Source: Phytoactinopolyspora endophytica
Lineage (GTDB): Bacteria; Actinomycetota; Actinomycetes; Jiangellales; Jiangellaceae
Direction: 5' to 3'
Assembly (NCBI RefSeq): GCF_004138495.1
Contig: NZ_ML142858.1
Coordinates: forward strand, 65,792 to 74,457
DNA: 8,666 nucleotides
Shown piece by piece: positions 1-6,447 of the stretch (its first letter is position 1; every line of letters begins with the position of its first letter). The position numbers and the translations under genes were made by a program. The notes beneath the pieces were generated by a model. The model had not been told where the DNA came from. It ran no database searches and was given only the letters and a program-made list of their open reading frames with translations.

Positions 1-598
1 GGCCGTATGGGCCGCGGAGCCGCTCGAGCAGGTTGTGTACGGCGCGCTCCCGGGTGTTCCAAGCGTCCTCGTGCGGCGCCATGCGGTAGCAGGTGATCAG
101 ATCCACGTTCCGTGAGAGCTCGGCAGAGACGTTGCCGTGCAGGTCCATGGCGGCGGAGACGAGCGTGTCCTCGCCCACCGCCGCGCGGACGGCGCGTGCC
201 AGGTCGGCCTCCGCGTCGGCCATCCCGACGACGCTCATCGCGCCGTGGATGTCGAGGAACAGGCCGTCGAACGGCCCGTCGGCGGCGAGCCGGTCGACGA
301 TCTCGTCGCGCATCGCCCGATAGGTCGTCTGGTCGACGGCGCCACCGGGGAGTGCGGTGGCCTGCATGATCGGCACCCATTCCGTGGCGTCCCCGCGCTC
401 TGCGCCTTCGGCGAGGAACGAGTAGCGGCGGCGGAGGTCGGTTCCGCGCCTGACCGCGAACGCCTCCGCTGCGCTGATGTGGGGGGAGAACGTCGACGAC
501 TCAATGGCGATGCCGGCGATCGCGATACGAGGTCGTGCGATTCCCGTGGGATCCGCGGGGCTGAGCGGCGGAGACCAGACGGCAGAGGCGGGTGTCAT
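1..598 (-). CDS. M81 family metallopeptidase, MlrC-like (partial, C-terminus beyond window)
   Basis: This is the first ~199 residues of a zinc metallopeptidase of the M81 / microcystinase C (MlrC, DUF1485) family; the C-terminus lies beyond the left edge. MlrC cleaves linearised microcystin peptides, but most family members have unknown peptide or amide substrates. The N-terminal domain opens with RIAIAGIAIESSTFSPH (residues 24-40), continues to LFLDIHGAM (113-121) and DLHGN (152-156), and then to YRMAPHED (171-178). E33, H118, D152, H154 and H176 fall where the MlrC metal and catalytic residues Glu56, His150, Asp184, His186 and His208 (numbers from memory) are expected; the last three spacings (34, 2, 22) match exactly. 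The ATG start has an AAGG ribosome-binding site 5 bases upstream. About 22 residues precede the first conserved strand, so a later start is conceivable. It is divergent from an ABC exporter. Family call is firm, substrate unknown. Confidence 0.87.
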   Translation of the reverse strand, partial: MTPASAVWSPPLSPADPTGIARPRIAIAGIAIESSTFSPHISAAEAFAVRRGTDLRRRYSFLAEGAERGDATEWVPIMQATALPGGAVDQTTYRAMRDEIVDRLAADGPFDGLFLDIHGAMSVVGMADAEADLARAVRAAVGEDTLVSAAMDLHGNVSAELSRNVDLITCYRMAPHEDAWNTRERAVHNLLERLRGPYG

Positions 599-709
599 GG
601 GGACCTTCTTCGAAATCGAATAAAGTTTCGACCTTCGTTGCGTCTGCTCATGCTAGCGGGCGGAAAATGAGATGCGCGCTGTCAGGGGCGCTCCGTACCG
701 TTACATAAC
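599..709. promoter_or_regulatory. Divergent intergenic region between the MlrC-like gene and the ABC exporter
   Basis: This 111-bp gap must hold the promoters of both divergent genes. It contains stretches that are AT-rich for this genome (610-631 and 661-673) and two inverted repeats listed separately. Weak -10-like hexamers (TANNNT) are TAGCAT on the minus strand at 655-650 for the peptidase gene, and TACCGT on the plus strand at 696-701, 8 bases before the exporter GTG. No convincing -35 accompanies either. That the region is regulatory follows from the divergent layout; the exact elements are tentative. Confidence 0.5.
609..631. repeat. AT-rich inverted repeat upstream of the MlrC-like gene
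   Basis: TCGAAA at 610-615 and TTTCGA at 626-631 are perfect 6-bp inverted arms around a 10-bp spacer. A second overlapping palindrome, TTCGA-AA-TCGAA, spans 609-620. The element lies just upstream of the ribosome-binding site of the MlrC-like gene, and ACCTTC flanks it as a direct repeat at 603-608 and 631-636. This resembles an operator for a dimeric repressor, but no regulator gene is visible in the window. Confidence 0.4.
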
Positions 710-710
710 G
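699..710. promoter_or_regulatory. Palindrome CGTTA-CA-TAACG at the exporter start; possible operator
   Basis: A 12-bp palindrome with 5-bp arms and a 2-bp centre ends on the first base of the GTG start codon at 710. TetR- and MarR-type repressors that control exporters often bind short palindromes of this kind, but that link is inference. Its place over the start region would suit repression of the exporter operon. Confidence 0.35.
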
Positions 711-2464
711 TGCGCACGCTCCCTTACGCCGATACCGGCGTCCCCGATACCCGATCTCCCCAGCGGTTCCTCGTGTGGGTGGCTCGCGGTCAGCTCGCGG
801 CGATCATCCTGGCCACCGTCTACGGCGTCATCTGGATGGTGGCCCAGGCGCTCATGCCATGGGCGATCGGCCAGGGCGTCGACGAGATAGCGGGCGGGAA
901 CACCGACACAGCCGTGCGCTGGGCTCTGCTGATCGGTGGGCTCGGCATTGTGCAAGCACTGGTCGGGATCGTACGGCACCGTGCTGCGGTCGCCAACTGG
1001 ATCTACGCCGCCTTCCGAACCATTCAGGTGGTCAGCCGGCACACCGCCCGCACCGGCCCGGCCGTGTCCACCACCATGCCCACGGGCGAGGTCGTGGCCA
1101 CGTCGTCGAGCGACGCGCCGCACATCGGCCATGCCTTCGAGGTGATCTCCCGGTTCGCCGGCGCGATCGTCTCCTACGCCGTGGTCGCCGTGATCGTGCT
1201 GACGATCTCGATGCCGCTCGGCCTGATGGTGCTGATCGGCGTACCCGTGCTCGTCGCAGCCTCCGCACCGATCATTCACCCGTTGCAACAACGTCAGCGG
1301 GAGCAGCGGGAAGCCCTGGGCAAACTCACCGCGCTCGGCGCGGACACGGTGGGCGGGCTTCGCGTGCTGCGTGGAATCGGCGGCGAGCAGGTCTTCCTGA
1401 ACCGCTACGCCGAACGTTCCGGCACGGTCCGTAAGGCGGGAAACCGGCTGGCTACGACGCACTCCCTTCTCGACGGGCTGATGGTGCTGCTGCCCGGCAT
1501 CTTCCTCGTCCTGCTGACCTGGGTGGGTGCCAGGATGGTGCTGAGCGGCACCATCGAGCCGGGCGCCCTGGTAGCCATGTACGGGTTCGCGTTCTTCCTG
1601 GTCATCCCGGTACGCACGGCCGGCGAGATGGCGTTCGTGGTGGCGCGGGCGATCGTCGCGGCGAGGCGGGTTCTCACGTTGCTGAGCATCGAGCGCGACG
1701 TCGCCGATGGTGTGGTCCGGCGGCCGGACGGCGAGCGGGTGATGGATGCGGACGCGGGACATGTGTTGGCCGATGCGGACTCCGGGCTGGTGATCGAGAC
1801 GGGGAAGCTGACCATGCTGGTGGCGGAGGAGCCCGCACACACCGCGAGGCTCGCGGACCGGTTGGGCCGTCTGGTTCCCGAGGACGGCGTCACCTTGGAC
1901 GGAACGCCGCTGGACTCGCTGCCGCTGTCCGAGGTGCGTCACCGCGTCGTGGTGAGCGACCCGGAGCCGACGTTGTTCACCGGTACCCTGCGGTCCAACC
2001 TGGACCCACGTGGACAGCACAGCGACGGCGAGTTGATGGAGGCGATGGACGTGGCCTCCGGGCACGACATCCTGGAGACGCTGCGTGCCGGATTCGACTC
2101 GGTGGTGGAGGAGCGCGGCCGGTCGCTGTCCGGCGGCCAGCGCCAGCGAGTCGCACTGACGCGTGTGTTGCTGGCCGACCCGGAGGTCCTCGTCTTGGTG
2201 GAGCCGACCAGCGCCGTGGACGCGCATACCGAGGCCGCCATCGCGGAGCGGCTGCGGGTGGCGCGGCAGGGGCGGACCACCGTCGTCGTCACCGCCAGCC
2301 CGTTGATGCTCGCACAGGCGGACACCGTGATCTGGTTCGACGACGGCCGGATCGCCGCGAGCGGAACACACCAGGAACTACTCGCCACCACCACCGACTA
2401 CCGACGCACCGTGATCCGCGAGGAACAGCTGGCGTCAACCGACCCGACGCAGGAGTCACGATGA
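710..2464 (+). CDS. Half-size ABC exporter, degenerate-NBD subunit (TMD-NBD)
   Basis: A 584-residue membrane protein made of an N-terminal six-helix type IV exporter domain (about residues 18-315) and a C-terminal nucleotide-binding domain (about 345-570). The NBD is strongly degenerate. The Walker A segment reads VAEEPAHTAR from residue 371, with T378 where the ATP-binding Lys belongs. The Q-loop Gln is missing (D417-P418), the Walker B Asp is V497 before a retained Glu (E498), and the H-loop His is S530. Yet LSGGQRQR (473-480) is perfect, so it can still complete the ATP site of a partner. The NBD front end, including the A-loop region, is shortened. The reading frame is intact over the full family length, so this is specialised rather than broken. 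GTG710 is the only usable start, since a stop lies in frame at 668-670. No Shine-Dalgarno is evident, so the mRNA may be leaderless. It overlaps the next gene by ATGA. Substrate unknown. Confidence 0.92.
   Translation: MRTLPYADTGVPDTRSPQRFLVWVARGQLAAIILATVYGVIWMVAQALMPWAIGQGVDEIAGGNTDTAVRWALLIGGLGIVQALVGIVRHRAAVANWIYAAFRTIQVVSRHTARTGPAVSTTMPTGEVVATSSSDAPHIGHAFEVISRFAGAIVSYAVVAVIVLTISMPLGLMVLIGVPVLVAASAPIIHPLQQRQREQREALGKLTALGADTVGGLRVLRGIGGEQVFLNRYAERSGTVRKAGNRLATTHSLLDGLMVLLPGIFLVLLTWVGARMVLSGTIEPGALVAMYGFAFFLVIPVRTAGEMAFVVARAIVAARRVLTLLSIERDVADGVVRRPDGERVMDADAGHVLADADSGLVIETGKLTMLVAEEPAHTARLADRLGRLVPEDGVTLDGTPLDSLPLSEVRHRVVVSDPEPTLFTGTLRSNLDPRGQHSDGELMEAMDVASGHDILETLRAGFDSVVEERGRSLSGGQRQRVALTRVLLADPEVLVLVEPTSAVDAHTEAAIAERLRVARQGRTTVVVTASPLMLAQADTVIWFDDGRIAASGTHQELLATTTDYRRTVIREEQLASTDPTQESR
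2451..2464 (+). promoter_or_regulatory. RBS and ATGA translational coupling between exporter subunits
   Basis: AGGAG at 2451-2455 sits 5 bases before ATG2461. The TGA of the upstream subunit (2462-2464) overlaps that ATG. This layout supports coupled, equimolar synthesis of two subunits of one complex. Confidence 0.75.
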
Positions 2465-4251
2465 GAACCGAACGCACCGTGGATGATCGGGCGCGGCTGC
2501 CTGTCGCCGAGCCTGGGGAGGTCCGGGCGGAGGCCGGCGAGCTGTTCCGCCAGCACCGCAGCCCGCTGACCATCACCATTCTGTTGCACGTGGTCGCTGC
2601 CGCATTCGGCCTGGCTGGGCCGTTCCTGCTGGGCCGGATGGTGGACGGGGTGGTCGACGGCACCTCGACCACGCGTATCGACCTGCTCGCGGGCGCGCTG
2701 GCGACGTTCATCGTCGCGCAGGCACTGCTGACCCGGGCTGCGATCAAGCGGTCGCTGGTGCTGGGCGAGCAGGTCTTCGCTCAGCTGCGAGAGACGTTCA
2801 TCGCGCGCGTCCTGGCGCTGCCGCTGTCCACGGTGGAGCGCGCCGGAACGGGCGACCTGGTGGCGCGGACCACCGGGGACATCGACGCGCTGTCCCGGAC
2901 CGTCCGGTTCGCCGTGCCGGAGATCCTGGTCGCGTTCGTCACCACGGTGCTGACTCTGGCAGCGGCCGTCATCGCCGGACCGTTGGTCGCACTCGCGGCC
3001 GTCGTCGGAGTACCGCTGCTCTACCTCGGCACCCGCTGGTACCTGAAACGGGCCCGGGACGGCTACCTGTGGGAGCGGGCCGCCTACGCCACGCTCGACG
3101 GGTCGGTCACCGAGACCGTCGACGGCATCCGCACCGTCGAGGCGCTGAACATGGCTAACGTGCGGATCAAGCGCACCGAGGACGACCTGGCGGAGGCGTT
3201 CGCCGCCGAGCGCCGGACGCTCTTCCTGCGCAGCGTGTGGTTCCCGACGGCGGAGATGTCCTATGTGCTGCCCGTCGTGGGCACCCTCGCCTGGGGCGCG
3301 TGGCTGGTCTCCGGCGGGCACGCCACGGTCGGTCAGGTCACCGCCGTCGTGCTGTACATGGTGCAGATCGGCGATCCGGTGGACCGGCTGGTGTCCTGGC
3401 TCGACGAGCTCCAGATCGGCACGTCGTCGCTGGCCCGTGTCGTCGGCATCGCCAAGGTCCCCGACGACCGCGAGGCGTCCGGTGAGACCCCGGACGGGGA
3501 GGACATCCGCGCCGAAGGAGTCCGCTACGCCTACGTCGACGGGCAGGACGTGCTGCACGGTATCTCGCTCGACCTGCGGCCGGGTGAACGGCTGGCCATG
3601 GTGGGCCCGTCCGGCGCCGGGAAATCGACGCTCGGGCGGCTGCTGGCCGGCATCCATCCGACGAGGTCCGGCCGGGTCGATGTGGGCGGCGTACCACTGG
3701 TCGACCTGGAGCTCGACCGGCTCCGCCGCGAGGTGGTGCTGGTCACCCAGGAGCACCACGTCTTCGTCGGCACCATGCGGGACAACCTCGAGCTGGCCGC
3801 GCCGGGCGCCTCCGACGACGAGATCCGCCGTGCGCTGGACGCCGTCGACGCCCTGGGCTGGGTCGAGGCACTGCCGGAAGGGCTGGACACGGTCGTGGGC
3901 TCGGGCGGGCACCCGGTCGGGCCGGCGCAGGCTCAGCAGGTCGCGCTGGCCCGGATCGTGCTGGCCGATCCGCACACACTGGTGCTGGATGAGGCGACCT
4001 CGCTGCTGGACCCGCGGGCCGCACGCCATCTGGAGCGGTCGCTGTCCGCCGTGCTGAAGGGGCGGACCGTCGTCGCTATCGCGCACCGGCTGCACACCGC
4101 TCACGACGCGGACCGGGTGGCCGTCGTCGAGGACGGGCTGATCAGCGAGCTCGGCAGCCACCACGAACTGGTGGAGCACGGCGAGGCTTACGCCGCCCTG
4201 TGGGAGTCCTGGCACGGCCGCCCCGTCCGCGAGAGCACTCGCCAGCCCTAG
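2461..4251 (+). CDS. Half-size ABC exporter, catalytic-NBD subunit (TMD-NBD)
   Basis: A 596-residue TMD-NBD half-transporter that partners the preceding subunit in an inner-membrane heterodimer, presumably exporting an unknown compound. Hydrophobic segments start near residue 36 (LTITILLHVVAAAFGL) and continue to about 320. The NBD begins near 350 with A-loop Tyr358. Its own ATP-binding parts are complete: Walker A GPSGAGKST (382-390, Lys388), Q-loop Gln430, Walker B LVLDE with D510 and catalytic E511, and H-loop His542. The signature is degenerate: VGPAQ (486-490) replaces LSGGQ. In a head-to-tail dimer its Walker A would face the intact LSGGQ of the first subunit, giving one working ATP site. 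Its broken signature would face the first subunit's missing Walker A. Start is ATG2461, with AGGAG just upstream. The nearest characterised relatives in layout are heterodimeric exporters such as TM287/288, TmrAB and BmrCD, which does not identify the substrate. Confidence 0.94.
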   Translation: MRTERTVDDRARLPVAEPGEVRAEAGELFRQHRSPLTITILLHVVAAAFGLAGPFLLGRMVDGVVDGTSTTRIDLLAGALATFIVAQALLTRAAIKRSLVLGEQVFAQLRETFIARVLALPLSTVERAGTGDLVARTTGDIDALSRTVRFAVPEILVAFVTTVLTLAAAVIAGPLVALAAVVGVPLLYLGTRWYLKRARDGYLWERAAYATLDGSVTETVDGIRTVEALNMANVRIKRTEDDLAEAFAAERRTLFLRSVWFPTAEMSYVLPVVGTLAWGAWLVSGGHATVGQVTAVVLYMVQIGDPVDRLVSWLDELQIGTSSLARVVGIAKVPDDREASGETPDGEDIRAEGVRYAYVDGQDVLHGISLDLRPGERLAMVGPSGAGKSTLGRLLAGIHPTRSGRVDVGGVPLVDLELDRLRREVVLVTQEHHVFVGTMRDNLELAAPGASDDEIRRALDAVDALGWVEALPEGLDTVVGSGGHPVGPAQAQQVALARIVLADPHTLVLDEATSLLDPRAARHLERSLSAVLKGRTVVAIAHRLHTAHDADRVAVVEDGLISELGSHHELVEHGEAYAALWESWHGRPVRESTRQP

Positions 4252-4312
4252 ACGATCACGTCCTCGAGCCCACGTCGCCACTGACCGACGTGCACGGATC
4301 CGTAGCCGAGCA

Positions 4313-4339
4313 CGCCGTGACGGCGCGGCGATCACGGCG
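4313..4339 (+). terminator. GC-rich hairpin after the exporter operon; possible terminator
   Basis: CGCCGTGA (4313-4320) and TCACGGCG (4332-4339) form a perfect 8-bp stem with an 11-base loop, about 60 bases after the exporter stop. No T-tract follows, so it is not a classical intrinsic terminator; many actinobacterial terminators lack one. A perfect 10-bp palindrome ACGGATCCGT lies just before it at 4294-4303. An operator is an alternative reading. Confidence 0.35.
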
Positions 4340-4421
4340 CACCCTCCCGCCCAGCGGTAGAAGGGCTGTCACCGCCGTTCATGGAGCGCGAGCATATGGG
4401 GGTTGGACGGCCAGATCCTGC

Positions 4422-4429
4422 AGGAAGGG
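4422..4429 (+). promoter_or_regulatory. Strong RBS for the small ORF at 4438
   Basis: AGGAAGGG at 4422-4429 (the purine run extends to 4430) is followed by 8 bases and then GTG4438. It is among the best Shine-Dalgarno-like sequences in the window, and no other gene begins at the proper distance. It is therefore the main evidence that the short ORF is translated. Confidence 0.5.
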
Positions 4430-4437
4430 GTAACACC

Positions 4438-4521
4438 GTGCTGACCATTGGCGAGGAGACGCAGAACAACGCTCCTGATTCGGATCCCGGACTCTTCGCG
4501 ATCGAGGCGGCGGGCCGATGA
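4438..4521 (+). CDS. Possible 27-residue small protein or leader peptide upstream of the alcohol dehydrogenase
   Basis: A short frame starts at GTG4438 and ends with TGA at 4519-4521, overlapping the ATG of the dehydrogenase as ATGA. It encodes 27 residues beginning MLTIGEETQNNAPDSD and ending FAIEAAGR: acidic, with no cysteine, no membrane segment and no recognised motif. Evidence for translation is the strong purine-rich RBS and the tight stop-start overlap, which would couple translation of the dehydrogenase to it. An in-frame ATG at 4396 would add 14 residues but has a weaker RBS (GGAG 9 bases upstream). I do not recognise the peptide. It could be a coupling leader, a genuine small protein, or chance. 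Confidence 0.4.
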   Translation: MLTIGEETQNNAPDSDPGLFAIEAAGR

Positions 4522-5681
4522 GAGCGGCCATCCTGCCGGCCGTGGACGGTGTCATCACCGTGCGCGACGTGCCCAAGCCGCAGCCTCAACGTGGAGAAGT
4601 CCTGGTGGAGGTCGCCGCGTGCGGGGTCTGCCACACCGATTTGCATGTGATCCGGGGCGAGGTGGCGTTTCCGACGCCGTGCGTGCTCGGGCACGAGATC
4701 ACCGGGCGGGTCGCCCAGCTTGGTGACGGCGTCGGCGGCGGCAATAGTGATGCCGGCAGCGGTGCCGGCGGTGGTACCCGCGGTCACGGGCTGGAGATCG
4801 GGACGCCGGTGGTGTGCGGCTTCATCATGCCGTGTGGAACGTGCCGGCATTGCGTGCGGGGCTGGGACGACCTGTGCGAGACCTTCTTCACGTACAACCG
4901 GCTGGCCGGCACGCTCTACGACGGGACGTCACGGCTGGTGGACGACGACGGCTCGAGTCTCGCCATGTACTCGATGGCCGGCCTCGCCGAGTACTCCGTC
5001 GTCCCCGCGACGGACGTCTTCCCGATGCCGGACTCGATCGATGTGCACGACGGCGCCATCCTCGGCTGCAGCGTGTTCACCAGCTACGGGGCCGTGAAGA
5101 ACGTCGCCGGGGTCGTCCCCTCGGACACGGTGGCCGTGGTCGCCGTCGGCGGCATCGGCCTGAACATTGTTCAGGTCGCGGCCGCATTCGGTGCACGCAC
5201 GATCATCGCCGTCGATCTCAGCGAGGAGAAGCTCGCGCTGGCGAAGGAACTGGGTGCCACGCACATCGTCAACGCCGGCGACACGGACGCGGTGGCGGCC
5301 ATCCGGGACCTCACCGGCGGGCGTGGCGTCGACGTCGCGTTCGAAGCACTGGGCAGCGCACCTACCGTCGAGACCGCCATCGGCGCGGTCGACGACGGCG
5401 GACGGGTCGTCTTGGTCGGCATCGCACCGGCCGGGGTCACAGCGAAGCTCGACATCGCCCACGTGGTCCGACGGAAGATCCGCGTCATGGGATCGTACGG
5501 GGCCAGGACCCGCACCGACATGCCCGACCTCCTCGCCCTCGTCGGCGCCGGCAAGATCCGGCTCGACCGGCTGATCACCGACCGGCTCACGCTCGACGAC
5601 GTCGACGACGCCTACCGGCGGCTCGGACGGCGCGAGATCGTCGGGCGAGCCATCATCGAACTCAATCCTTCGGAGGTATGA
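4518..5681 (+). CDS. Zinc-dependent alcohol dehydrogenase, MDR superfamily
   Basis: A 387-residue medium-chain dehydrogenase that probably oxidises an alcohol or reduces an aldehyde with NAD(H). Catalytic zinc ligands are C38 (GVCHTDLH), H59 with adjacent E60 (GHE) and C184 (LGCSVFTSYG). The structural zinc site is C106-C109-C112-C120 in a C-x2-C-x2-C-x7-C lobe. The Rossmann turn reads AVGGIG (209-214), with Ala where the family usually has its first Gly. D233 at the end of the second strand favours NAD over NADP. Residues about 73-91 form a Gly-rich insertion (GGGNSDAGSGAGGG...) between the GHE strand and the LEIGTPVV strand, which makes the protein slightly longer than usual. ATG4518 has GAGG 10 bases upstream and overlaps the stop of a possible small ORF. 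It converges on mazG. Family and cofactor preference are well supported; the substrate is unknown. Confidence 0.92.
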   Translation: MRAAILPAVDGVITVRDVPKPQPQRGEVLVEVAACGVCHTDLHVIRGEVAFPTPCVLGHEITGRVAQLGDGVGGGNSDAGSGAGGGTRGHGLEIGTPVVCGFIMPCGTCRHCVRGWDDLCETFFTYNRLAGTLYDGTSRLVDDDGSSLAMYSMAGLAEYSVVPATDVFPMPDSIDVHDGAILGCSVFTSYGAVKNVAGVVPSDTVAVVAVGGIGLNIVQVAAAFGARTIIAVDLSEEKLALAKELGATHIVNAGDTDAVAAIRDLTGGRGVDVAFEALGSAPTVETAIGAVDDGGRVVLVGIAPAGVTAKLDIAHVVRRKIRVMGSYGARTRTDMPDLLALVGAGKIRLDRLITDRLTLDDVDDAYRRLGRREIVGRAIIELNPSEV

Positions 5682-5775
5682 GAGCTTCTGGTGGTCCACC
5701 CGGACGTCACGCCTTGATGGATCTACCCGAGCGACGGTGGTGTGAACCCGGAGGGCTTCCCGGGAACCCGGGCGA
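5682..5775. terminator. Convergent gap between the dehydrogenase and mazG; weak hairpins
   Basis: Both flanking genes end here. CCCGG at 5747-5751 can pair with CCGGG at 5760-5764 around an 8-base loop, and TTCCCGGGAA at 5757-5766 is a perfect palindrome. CCCGGGAACCCGGG spans 5759-5772. There is no T-tract on either strand, so a bidirectional terminator is plausible from position but not proven by sequence. Confidence 0.3.
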
Positions 5776-6447
5776 TCAGGCGGTGCCGGCCTCGGCCGCT
5801 CGCACGGCGGTGACGTAGCGCCGGGTGGCGTCGCGCAGCGCCTGCTCTGGGTCGACGCCGAGCTCGTGTGCCGATGCGACAACTGCCATCAGGTGGTCTC
5901 CCACCTCCTCGGCGCTGGTCAGCTCTGGGACACCGGCCTGGGGCAGGCTGACCTGGAGGCCGGATTTCTCGACCCTGTTCATCAGCTTGGCGGCCAGGGA
6001 CAGCGCGGGCTGGGCGAGCGGCACACCATCGACGGCGGACGTGCGCTGCTTCTCAGCCCGCTTCAACGCCTCCCAGCGGCCCTCGACGTGTGCCGCGGTC
6101 GGCGCGGTGGCGTCGCCGAAGACGTGCGGGTGGCGACGGACCAGCTTCTCGGCGATGCCGGCGGCGACGTCGTCGATCGACCAGGGACCGTTCTCCCGTT
6201 CTTCCGCGATCCGGGCGTGGAAGATCACCTGCAACAACAGGTCCCCAAGCTCCTCGCGGAGGTCCGTGTCGTCTCCGGACTCGATCGCCTCGAGTGTCTC
6301 GTATGTCTCTTCGAGAAGATAGGTGGCGAGGCTGCGATGCGTCTGCTCGGCGTCCCACGGGCATCCGCCTTCAGAACGCAGACGGTCCATCACCGCCACT
6401 AGGTCGAGGAGGCGGCTTCCCGCCGACTCGTTACTCGAGCTGCTCAC
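5776..6447 (-). CDS. mazG: Nucleoside triphosphate pyrophosphohydrolase MazG
   Basis: A 223-residue MazG, which hydrolyses (d)NTPs to NMP and pyrophosphate, removing aberrant nucleotides; in some bacteria it also lowers ppGpp. The N-terminal domain has the family entry segment GGCPWDAEQTHRSL (27-40) and the magnesium-binding EExxE...ExxD pattern: E46-E47-x2-E50, then E66-x2-D69. HPHVFGD follows near residue 108, and the C-terminal helical part contains a MazG-like segment ending in KLMNRVEKSGL. It is somewhat shorter than the ~263 residues of E. coli MazG. The start is GTG at 6447-6445, because the next Met (M20) would cut into the conserved helix. That start overlaps the end of the lipoprotein gene by 17 bases, indicating cotranscription and probable translational coupling. 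Confidence 0.93.
   Translation of the reverse strand: MSSSSNESAGSRLLDLVAVMDRLRSEGGCPWDAEQTHRSLATYLLEETYETLEAIESGDDTDLREELGDLLLQVIFHARIAEERENGPWSIDDVAAGIAEKLVRRHPHVFGDATAPTAAHVEGRWEALKRAEKQRTSAVDGVPLAQPALSLAAKLMNRVEKSGLQVSLPQAGVPELTSAEEVGDHLMAVVASAHELGVDPEQALRDATRRYVTAVRAAEAGTA

Noticed and set aside
137..670. 177-codon plus-strand frame over the MlrC-like gene
   Set aside because: The minus strand encodes conserved M81 motifs over the same bases, and this frame shows no family features.
701..2371. 556-codon open frame on the minus strand opposite the first exporter gene
   Set aside because: Same pattern as above: no recognisable motif, and composition typical of a reverse-frame shadow.
710..2464. 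First exporter subunit as a pseudogene because its ATPase motifs are missing
   Set aside because: The frame is full length and uninterrupted, LSGGQ is perfect, the gene is coupled to its partner, and the missing motifs are exactly those supplied by the partner.
2398..4335. 645-codon open frame on the minus strand opposite the second exporter gene
   Set aside because: It is antisense to a clear ABC transporter, and its translation is low-complexity, rich in Arg, Gln, His and Asp with no domain. Long antisense frames are expected in GC-rich codon-biased DNA.
4332..4850. 172-codon minus-strand frame covering the exporter-dehydrogenase gap
   Set aside because: It overlaps the conserved N-terminus of the dehydrogenase and has no recognisable motif or convincing start.
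4929..5882. 317-codon minus-strand frame over the dehydrogenase and the mazG end
   Set aside because: It is antisense to a dehydrogenase with all zinc ligands and overlaps the tail of mazG; the product has no coherent domain.
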